From Streptomyces sp. NBC_00239 (GTDB taxonomy: Bacteria; Actinomycetota; Actinomycetes; Streptomycetales; Streptomycetaceae): DNA of 64,000 nucleotides. The DNA is taken from assembly GCF_036194065.1 (NCBI RefSeq), contig NZ_CP108095.1, positions 1,860,001-1,924,000 of the forward strand. Reading direction: 5' to 3'. Every line of letters starts with the position of its first letter. The stretch's first letter is position 1. Shown one piece after another: positions 57,792 to 64,000 of this stretch. Under the pieces are notes generated by a model. The model was not told where the DNA came from and did not search any database. It saw nothing but the letters and a program-made list of their open reading frames with translations. A program made the position numbers and the translations under genes.

Positions 57792-58439
57792 TCATCCTGA
57801 CGGCGTCCGCCGGTCTTCACCCGCGCCCCGCCGCAGGAGCCCGGCTCGTACGAGGGCTGCCGCGAAGCGTGGCAGGTCCTCGGCGGTGACGAGGCGGGAG
57901 AGGGCCGCGGGCGTCTTCGGGAGCCCGAGCGCGGCGGCGGCGTCTCGGGCGCGGCGGTCGAAGGCGGGCCGCAGTTCGGGCCACACGCCCTGGGCCTCGC
58001 GGCAGAAGATGTCGGCTCCGACCGGTCCGATCCGGGGGACCTCCTGGAGGAGTTCACGGATCCTGCCCGGGTCTCCGCCGGCGGCTTCGCGCAGCCGGCG
58101 CAGGTCGCCGCGGTAGCGGTCCAGGAGCAGCCGGGCCCCCTCCCCCAGCGCGGTGGCGGTGCTCTCGTCGTAGCGGCGGTAGTGGGCGCGTCCGAGGGCG
58201 TCCACCCGGTCCTGCCAGGAGGCGTCGGCCATCGCCCGGGGGGTGCGCATCCCGGCCGCGAACAGCTCGCGGGCGGCGGCGACCGCGATGTCGGCCCTGA
58301 TGCGCACCGAGAAGAGCACGCACAGGGTCAGGAGCCGGTAGAGCGGGGCGGGCGTGTTCCGCAGCCGGATGCCGGCTTCCTCGGCGTGGGTCCGTCCGTG
58401 CTCGTCCAGCAGGTCTCGGACCGTGGCGCGCTGGGTCAT
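57792..58439 (-). CDS. HhH-GPD (endonuclease III-like) protein without Fe-S cluster
   Basis: A 215-residue all-helical protein. It has a helix-hairpin-helix, LLQEVPRIGPVGADIF, followed by the acidic PAFDRRA segment in the position of the glycosylase aspartate. The lysine used by bifunctional EndoIII (GxGRKTA) is replaced by proline/valine, and the four C-terminal cluster cysteines are missing. It is probably a monofunctional glycosylase-like or DNA-binding protein. ATG at 58439. It lies 85 bases downstream of the isochorismatase-like gene. Confidence 0.8.
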   Translation of the reverse strand: MTQRATVRDLLDEHGRTHAEEAGIRLRNTPAPLYRLLTLCVLFSVRIRADIAVAAARELFAAGMRTPRAMADASWQDRVDALGRAHYRRYDESTATALGEGARLLLDRYRGDLRRLREAAGGDPGRIRELLQEVPRIGPVGADIFCREAQGVWPELRPAFDRRARDAAAALGLPKTPAALSRLVTAEDLPRFAAALVRAGLLRRGAGEDRRTPSG

Positions 58440-58524
58440 GGCTTCCGCCCTCCTTCCGGGGTCGGTGCGGAGAGGCGCTGCCGGGCGTGGGTGAGCGAGC
58501 GGTGGTACGACGCCTTCACTCTCC

Positions 58525-59082
58525 TCACCCGCCGTCGGCGTGCCGGCGGAAGGCGTCGGCCGCGGGCACGATGCGGGCCGACAGGTTGATCTCCATCATG
58601 CGCAGGGCCGCCTCGGCCAGGTCCTGGTGGATGTGCGCGACGGCGTCCCGGGCGACCGTCACCGAGAGGTGCCGGATGTGCGCGTCGAGGGCGGAGTAGA
58701 GCACGCACTGCTCGGTGACCTGCCCGCACAGGACGAGGCGGGTCACGTCGAGGGAGTTCAGCAGGTAGGCGAGCGGGGTCTCGTAGAAGGCGGAGTGCCG
58801 TGCCTTGACGACGAAGTACGCGGACTCGTCGGGCCGCAGCGGTTCGACGAGCTCGGCGTGCGGGCCCGCGAGGGCCGCCTCCAGGAGCTCGCCGTGGTGG
58901 GAGCGCCATTTCCCGAAGTTGTCATTGGCGTAGATCACCGGGAGTCGCTGCCTCCGGGCCTGTCCGAGCAGGTCCACCACGGCGGGCAGGGCCCGTGCGA
59001 CGGACGGGATCAGGGCGTCGGCGTCCTCGTGGTCGTAGGTGTTGAGCATGTCGATGATGACGAGTGCGGTCGTCTTCGCCAC
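58525..59082 (-). CDS. Isochorismatase-like cysteine hydrolase
   Basis: A 185-residue hydrolase with the catalytic triad Asp11 (VIIDMLNTY), Lys93 (VVKARHSAF) and Cys126 (QVTEQCVLY). The cysteine-containing members include nicotinamidases and N-carbamoyl hydrolases rather than true isochorismatases. GTG at 59082 has GGAGGTG upstream. The substrate is unknown. Confidence 0.93.
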   Translation of the reverse strand: MAKTTALVIIDMLNTYDHEDADALIPSVARALPAVVDLLGQARRQRLPVIYANDNFGKWRSHHGELLEAALAGPHAELVEPLRPDESAYFVVKARHSAFYETPLAYLLNSLDVTRLVLCGQVTEQCVLYSALDAHIRHLSVTVARDAVAHIHQDLAEAALRMMEINLSARIVPAADAFRRHADGG

Positions 59083-59203
59083 GACGGTCCACCTCCCGGG
59101 CCGGCCCGGCAGCGTTCGGAAGCCTCCCCCTCACCTCGCCTACCCCGCGAGTCACCCGTAAACGGCCGGGCCCCGTCGGCGGCCGGCGAGCAGCTCCGTT
59201 CCG

Positions 59204-59722
59204 TCACCGAGGGGCCGACGCGGCCAGGTGCGCCTCCGCCGCCAGGACGGCCTCGTACACGGTGGCCCGGCCCAGGAGGACGCACAGGGTGTAGCCGGCG
59301 TCGTCCATGGCCCGCACGGCCGCGGGGTCTTCGGGCGCGGCCGCGAGCCGGGCGCGGCAGCAGCGCAGCCGCGTCAGGACCTCCTCGGTCCTGGACAACG
59401 ACGGGGTGAGCACGTTCCCCCGCTCCCCGCCCGCCACGGTGGTACGCCCGGCCTGCATCGCGCGGTGCACGGCCCGCTTGACGGACGCGGGAACGGGGGT
59501 GCCCGGGGTTCGCGCGACCATCGCGGCCGCCAGCGCCTCGGGAGTCGTGCCGGCGAGGCCGGCGGCGGCCTCGAGGATCCGCCGCGCGTCGCGGGCCGTG
59601 CACGGCGTCGCGGCCATCAGCATCCCCACGGCCCGAGCGGTCGTGGCAGCACCGGGCAAGGGCCCGCCGGTGGGGGCGACCGCAGCGGACGGGGGGTGGG
59701 GACGGCTTCCGGCTACGGACAT
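59204..59722 (-). CDS. DUF5133-like protein, apparently with the two halves in swapped order
   Basis: A 172-residue protein. Residues about 25-70 (TARAVGMLMAATPCTARDARRILEAAA) look like the ANTAR-related helical part of Streptomyces DUF5133 proteins. Residues 110-168 (AMDDAGYTLCVLLGRATVYEAVLAAEAHL) look like the YTLCV part. In the members I remember, the YTLCV part comes first. The function is unknown. ATG at 59722 has AAGGA at good spacing. Confidence 0.75.
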   Translation of the reverse strand: MSVAGSRPHPPSAAVAPTGGPLPGAATTARAVGMLMAATPCTARDARRILEAAAGLAGTTPEALAAAMVARTPGTPVPASVKRAVHRAMQAGRTTVAGGERGNVLTPSLSRTEEVLTRLRCCRARLAAAPEDPAAVRAMDDAGYTLCVLLGRATVYEAVLAAEAHLAASAPR

Positions 59723-59898
59723 GCGAGATCCTTCCAATCCAAGGCGGGACCGCGCGCGGACGCGCGTACGGAAGGTATTCCCCCGCTGCCGCTGCCTGTA
59801 AGCACGGAGGCAGAGCGATTCACGGTGATGGCGTGCTCGGCCGTGACGGCGTGCCCGCCCGGCCGTGTTCGGGGAGTGGCGGCCCCGGCATCCGGCCG

Positions 59899-60855
59899 TC
59901 AGCCGTTGACCGCCGGGATGACGTGGCTGCCGTACGCGTCGATGGTGGCTTCGCGGGCGTCGTGCATGGCGTAGAGCGCGAACTGGTCGACGCCCAGATG
60001 CCGCAGGGCGCGGAGCTTGTCGATGTGGGCTTCGAGCGGGCCGAGGAGGCAGAAGCGGTCGACGATCTCGTCGGGGACGAAGTCGGTCGAGGTGTTCCCG
60101 GCGCGGCCGTGGTGGCTGTAGTCGTAGCCGTGCCGGTCCTTGATGTACGCGGTCAGTTCGTCCGGCACCATCCCGGAGTGCTCGCCGTACCGGGAGACCA
60201 GATCGGCGACGTGGTTGCCGACCATCCCGCCGAACCAGCGGCACTGGTCGCGGGCGTGCGCGAGGTCGTCGCCGACGTACGCCGGGGCGGCCACGCAGAT
60301 CGTGATCGCGTCCGGGTCCCGGCCGGCCCCGGCCGCGGCCTGCCGGACCGCCTTGACCATCCACTCCGTCAGGAAGGGGTCCGCGAGCTGGAGGATGAAC
60401 CCGTCGGCCTTCTGCCCGGCGAGGGCCAGCGCCTTCGGTCCGTACGCGGCCATCCAGACGGGCAGTTTCCCGTCCTTGATCCACGGGATGCGGATCGGGT
60501 TGCCGTCGACCAGCGCCTCCCGGCCTTCGGCGAGGTCGCGGATCACGTCGATGGCATCGCCGAGCCGGGCCAGGGTGTTCGGCGCGCGCCCGGCCACCCG
60601 CATGGCCGAGTCGCCGCGGCCGATGCCGCAGACGGTGCGGTTGCCGTACATGTCGTTGAGGGTGGCGAAGGTGGAGGCGGTGACCTCCCAGGTGCGGGTG
60701 CCCGGGTTGGTGACCATCGGGCCGACGTGCAGTTTCTGCGTGTTGGCGAGGATCTGGCTGTAGATGACGAACGGTTCCTGCCAGAGGACCGCCGAGTCGA
60801 AGGTCCAGCCGCAGCGGAAGCCGTTGCGCTCCGCGCGCTTCATGAGGCTGACCAC
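59899..60855 (-). CDS. TIGR03842-like LLM class F420-dependent oxidoreductase, 5' end clipped
   Basis: A luciferase-like flavin/F420 oxidoreductase of about 318 residues. Features are AERNGFRCGWTFDSAVLWQEPF, VTNPGTRTWEVTASTFATLND, GIGRGDSAMR and PVWMAAYGPKAL. The first usable start is GTG at 60855. The conserved N-terminal strand GFGLVLQTDPPASQ is encoded in frame just upstream (60856-60897), with no start codon before an in-frame stop. The original start has therefore been lost at a junction with a Crp/Fnr remnant. The shortened product may lack the first beta strand and could be inactive. Confidence 0.8.
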   Translation of the reverse strand: MVSLMKRAERNGFRCGWTFDSAVLWQEPFVIYSQILANTQKLHVGPMVTNPGTRTWEVTASTFATLNDMYGNRTVCGIGRGDSAMRVAGRAPNTLARLGDAIDVIRDLAEGREALVDGNPIRIPWIKDGKLPVWMAAYGPKALALAGQKADGFILQLADPFLTEWMVKAVRQAAAGAGRDPDAITICVAAPAYVGDDLAHARDQCRWFGGMVGNHVADLVSRYGEHSGMVPDELTAYIKDRHGYDYSHHGRAGNTSTDFVPDEIVDRFCLLGPLEAHIDKLRALRHLGVDQFALYAMHDAREATIDAYGSHVIPAVNG

Positions 60856-60904
60856 CTGCGAGGCGGGCGGATCGGTCTGGAGGACGAGGCCGAAGCCCCG
60901 GTCC

Positions 60905-61235
60905 GCCTCAGTGATCGCCGCAGAAGGCTGCCGAGTTCATCTCATCCCCGCATCCGACTTCCTCGGCTTCATCGAAGAGCACGGCCTGCTCGCCCCCTTG
61001 CTACGCCACGCGATCGCTCGGGTGAGGGAGTCTGAAGCGGTGCGGCTGGAGTTCGCCACCGCCGGTATCCCGCTCCGTCTCGCCGGAGCTCTCACTCGGC
61101 TCGTGCGGGCGGGGACGCAGTCTCCTGACGGGCTGAGCGTCCGGCTCAGCCAGGCTGAGCTCTCTCAGACGATCGGGGCGTCCCGCAATGCCGTGGGTTC
61201 AGCCATCAAGCCGTGGAGAGAGCGAGGCTGGCCTG
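60905..61235 (+). pseudogene. Crp/Fnr-family regulator remnant
   Basis: The plus strand encodes SVIAAEGCRVHLIPASDFLGF, which matches the end of a cyclic-nucleotide-binding domain. A dimer helix and the winged HTH LSVRLSQAELSQTIGASRNAVGSAI ending WRERGW follow. The first ~100 residues of such a protein are missing, no start codon or ribosome-binding site precedes it, and homology fades after 61235. It abuts the clipped LLM gene, so it is a fragment left by rearrangement. Confidence 0.75.
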
Positions 61236-61266
61236 AGCGCCTCGGGCTCGCACCACTGCCCACGCT

Positions 61267-61297
61267 CCAAGCCCTGTGCGGTCCGCACAGGGCTTGG
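61267..61297 (-). terminator. Terminator of the FG-GAP protein gene
   Basis: A perfect 15-base inverted repeat (ccaagccctgtgcgg and complement) around a single t, in practice a tight loop. It begins nine bases past the stop of the minus-strand gene. Confidence 0.85.
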
Positions 61298-61305
61298 AAC
61301 CTGCG

Positions 61306-64000
61306 TCAGCCGATGGCCATCTTCTGGGTCCAGCCGATGCTTCCTGCCGTGTTGGCAATGATCACCGTGCCGCCACCGGGAAGGGAGTCGGCCTTGCCTG
61401 CGTAGAAGCGCACGGCGCCGTCCTTCGCGATTGTCCAGACGTCGGGAATACCGTCGCCGTTGGCGTCGGGTGTACCGAACAGCAGGCGTACGTTCTCGCG
61501 TTGCCAGCCGGCCGTGCCGTACGTGATGTCCACACCGCCCGGAGAGGCCGAGTTCGCCGCCGCGGCGAGCGAGCTCGGGTCGACACCGCCGTCCGGGTCG
61601 GGCTTGCCGAGGCGCAGGAACAGTTTGCCTTCGGTGTGGTTTCGGTAGATGACGTCTGCGACGCCGTCCTTGTTGACGTCCTGGGCGGTGACGAGGTCTC
61701 GGTCGGTCCAGGCTGATGTCGAGAGGCGGGTGGCTTGCTCGACCAGGGCTCCGTTGTAGCCGGTGAACATCCAGAACTCGCTGCCGGAGGTGACGAAGAA
61801 GTCCGGCTTTCCGTCTCCCGTTGCGTCTCCGGCGGCCATGATCTGGCGGTAGTCGGCTGGATCGGGTGCGTTCGGCGGGAGCAGGATTTCCTGGCGCTCG
61901 TCGATGTTGACGGCGCCGTAGCCGTCGCCGGGGTAGACCCAGAGTTTGCCGTCCTTGCGGGCAATGAGGTCTTGCATGCCGTCGGCGCCGTAGACGTCGC
62001 CGTTGTGGGTGATGAGGGTGTTCTTCCAGTACCCGGAGGGGGCGCCTGCGTAGGTGGGCTGGCCGTCGTTGCCGTTGGGGTCCTTGGCCGGATTGCTGCG
62101 GTAGGCACCCGACATGGAGAACCCGAGGTCGCCTGTGCCCTTGGCGAGGTCGGTCTGCGATTCGGACGGGTACAGGCGCAGGTTGCCGTTGGCGTCGACG
62201 ACCATCATGTCCGGCAGTTTGTCACCGGTGAAGTCGCCGGGAGTGTCCGGCTGGTCCCGCGGGGTCAGGTAGAAGAGGTACTTGCGGGGCTCGGAGCGGT
62301 GTTCTGCGCCGTCGACGGCGCGGACGTAGAGCACGTTCGGGCCTGCCAGCGGCGGTTTGGCGTTGGAGACCGTCGTGATGGTGGTCGTGGCGGCGCCTGC
62401 GGTGCGTTCGGCCTTGAAGGGATACGCACCTTGGTTGAAGCCGTACTCGAAGTAGGCGACGTCAGTCTGGGCAGCCCGGAACCGGAAAGTGCCGGCTTCG
62501 CCGAACTTCTTGACACTCCAGAGCGAGTCCTCGCCGTCGTTGCCGAAGCCGTTGTCATCGCCGTCGGCGTCCGGGAAGTCGGTGGAGGTCACGATCGGTG
62601 GGGAGGGCCGTGAGCTGTCGAACACGAATCGGCACGGGGTCTTGGCCGGGGCGTAGGAGGTGGAGGCCGAGCCCGTCTTGTCCACGGTCTTGGCGTGCCA
62701 CGAGTAGGTCTGGCCGTCCACCAGTTTCAGTCCGCCCGCAACGTTGCCGGTGGGGATGGGGTCCGTGTGCGTGCTGGCCTTGTACCCGTTGACGGGTGCT
62801 TTGCCCTTGGCGCCGAGCAGGTTGGTGCTTCCGCCGGTCTTCCACAGTTCGAACATGACGGAGGACAGGTTGCCGTCGTCGTCCTTGGCTTCGGCCCAGA
62901 AGGTGAGGGACGACGCGCCGACATTGATGTACGGGGCGTTGGTGTCGCAGCTGAAGTCGGGTGCGAGGTCGAGCTTGGCCGGCGGGGAGGGGCGGCGGTT
63001 GTAGTCCAACTGGACGTACGGGTCGCTGCCGCCATCGGCCTGGAACTTCTTCCACGCGTACTGGTCGTACTCGTTGACGGCCTTGAACCCGATGGTCATC
63101 GTCGGCCAGCCGCCGTTGACGGCACGTTGGGCCGTGGGCTTCACATCGAATCTGACGTAGTTGTCCGGGCAGGAGCTTGACTTCCAGCCGTGCGCAAAGG
63201 TGTCACCGCCGATCTTGTTGCCCTTGTGCATAGGCGGCGCGTTCTTCCAAGTGGTCGTCTTGGTGATGGGCGTCGTGATGTGAACGTCCATGCTCCGTTT
63301 GCTGCACGACCAGGAGTAGGTCTCCAGTGCGTACAGCCATGCCTTCTCGACGACGGCGCCCTTCAGGTCCTTCTCCCAGTCGATGCTGAAGAAGGAGCGG
63401 GAGGTTCCCCAGGTGTCGGACTCGAAGCCGACGCGGGCCTCGTGGGTTCCCTTGTTGAAGTTCTTGCCGTTGTAGAAGCTGGCGTACGGGTGCCTGTCGT
63501 AGACCGTCGTCCAGTCGTTGGTGTGCTTGTTGACCGAGGGGTCGATGAACACGGGGTAGACCGTCGAGGGGTCGTCCAGGAATGCCTGGTCGGGCGTGAC
63601 GGTCCAGGCGGTGCCCTCGAGGTCGGTCTCGACGATCGTGCCGTGCGAGTCCGGCTGCGGGCCGTTCACTGCGGGCAGCGACAGGGTTGCTGCCGCGCCG
63701 GTCCGGGAGGGCTCGGGGCTCGGCTCCGCCGGGACTGAAGGCGCTGTTCCCGTGCCGGTGGTCTCAGACGGTTCCGGTGCCTCGTCGCTCACGCTCGGCA
63801 CCACCTCGTTGAAGATGTCGCCGTCATCGCCGTCATTGACGGAGTCCGTCGGCTCCGGAGTGACCGTGGCCGACTCCTCGGGCTCGGGCACCACGGGCTC
63901 GCCCGAGTCACTGGGCAGTACCTCGGGTCCGGGATCAGCTGTGCCGCCGCCCTCCCCGTTCGTCTGCGCGGGGATGCCCGCACTGTCCCACATCAGCGGG
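61306..64000 (-). CDS. Secreted DNRLRE/FG-GAP repeat protein (5' end off the window)
   Basis: At least 897 codons; the frame stays open to the right edge. The visible N-terminal ~110 residues are an acidic Pro/Ser/Glu-rich linker. A DNRLRE-type beta domain follows (PVFIDPSVNKHTNDWTTVYD and KTTTWKNAPP), then fibronectin/Ig-like stretches (RPSPPAKLDL, RPSPPIVTST). FG-GAP/VCBS repeats come last, with calcium-type loops such as GDFTGDKLPDMMVVD, GDATGDGKPDFFV, DVNKDGVADVIY and DANGDGIPDVW. This is a surface or secreted adhesin-like architecture, often found near RHS/YD proteins. GC content is lower than the rest of the window, suggesting transfer. Confidence 0.9.
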   Translation of the reverse strand, partial: PLMWDSAGIPAQTNGEGGGTADPGPEVLPSDSGEPVVPEPEESATVTPEPTDSVNDGDDGDIFNEVVPSVSDEAPEPSETTGTGTAPSVPAEPSPEPSRTGAAATLSLPAVNGPQPDSHGTIVETDLEGTAWTVTPDQAFLDDPSTVYPVFIDPSVNKHTNDWTTVYDRHPYASFYNGKNFNKGTHEARVGFESDTWGTSRSFFSIDWEKDLKGAVVEKAWLYALETYSWSCSKRSMDVHITTPITKTTTWKNAPPMHKGNKIGGDTFAHGWKSSSCPDNYVRFDVKPTAQRAVNGGWPTMTIGFKAVNEYDQYAWKKFQADGGSDPYVQLDYNRRPSPPAKLDLAPDFSCDTNAPYINVGASSLTFWAEAKDDDGNLSSVMFELWKTGGSTNLLGAKGKAPVNGYKASTHTDPIPTGNVAGGLKLVDGQTYSWHAKTVDKTGSASTSYAPAKTPCRFVFDSSRPSPPIVTSTDFPDADGDDNGFGNDGEDSLWSVKKFGEAGTFRFRAAQTDVAYFEYGFNQGAYPFKAERTAGAATTTITTVSNAKPPLAGPNVLYVRAVDGAEHRSEPRKYLFYLTPRDQPDTPGDFTGDKLPDMMVVDANGNLRLYPSESQTDLAKGTGDLGFSMSGAYRSNPAKDPNGNDGQPTYAGAPSGYWKNTLITHNGDVYGADGMQDLIARKDGKLWVYPGDGYGAVNIDERQEILLPPNAPDPADYRQIMAAGDATGDGKPDFFVTSGSEFWMFTGYNGALVEQATRLSTSAWTDRDLVTAQDVNKDGVADVIYRNHTEGKLFLRLGKPDPDGGVDPSSLAAAANSASPGGVDITYGTAGWQRENVRLLFGTPDANGDGIPDVWTIAKDGAVRFYAGKADSLPGGGTVIIANTAGSIGWTQKMAIG

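Overview
The window looks like chromosome from a high-GC actinomycete, almost certainly Streptomyces or a close relative. The signs are very strong third-position G/C bias, GTG and TTG starts, F420-type LLM oxidoreductases, an FdxA-type ferredoxin, a SpoIIE-type PP2C phosphatase, a DUF5133-like protein and the complete ethylmalonyl-CoA pathway. I saw no tRNA, rRNA, CRISPR array, replication origin or transposase. Both ends cut genes: an MBL-fold hydrolase on the left and a secreted DNRLRE/FG-GAP protein on the right.

Layout. 0-16.5 kb is mostly minus strand: MBL hydrolase, a lysine-free aminotransferase-fold protein, a TIGR03086 protein, a plus-strand methyltransferase, an arginase-like/DUF5107 pair, an AraC-VOC-UvrA2 unit, and a peptidase run (DppA-type D-aminopeptidase, M20, S9). 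16.7-22.3 kb holds a 1329-residue alpha/beta-hydrolase-NB-ARC-TPR (STAND) protein and a secreted Tap-like peptidase. 23.4-32.8 kb is the ethylmalonyl-CoA block: a tandem 3-hydroxyacyl-CoA dehydrogenase, a TetR regulator, then ccr-mutase-lyase-hydratase-dehydrogenase. Together these convert crotonyl-CoA to ethylmalonyl-CoA and on to glyoxylate and propionyl-CoA. psd-pssA (phospholipid synthesis) follows, closed by a strong terminator.

34.7-43.6 kb: alkylation repair (AdaA-AlkA fusion plus Ogt), a lectin-propeller metzincin coupled to a HEAT protein, Nudix, an ADP-ribosylglycohydrolase coupled to a BCCT transporter, and glycerate kinase. 43.8-52.9 kb: a YczE-like membrane protein, then a minus-strand set reading ferredoxin, AmrS-like radical SAM, SPASM radical SAM, HemW-like radical SAM and LysE exporter, with an iron-box-like palindrome upstream. 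A CrtI-like oxidoreductase and an inositol phosphatase lie beyond it. 53.3-57.7 kb: a Fur-family regulator divergent from katG, and a SpoIIE phosphatase. 57.8-61.3 kb: small metabolic and repair genes ending at a breakpoint that joins a 5'-clipped LLM gene to a Crp/Fnr remnant. 61.3 kb to the end: the secreted repeat protein, in visibly less GC-rich sequence.

A dispersed palindromic repeat family occurs between genes near 4.2, 7.7 and 53.2 kb, and once, in frame, inside the STAND gene near 17.9 kb. The best candidates for something undescribed are the three-radical-SAM/ferredoxin/LysE set, the hydrolase-STAND protein, and the propeller-metzincin/HEAT pair.
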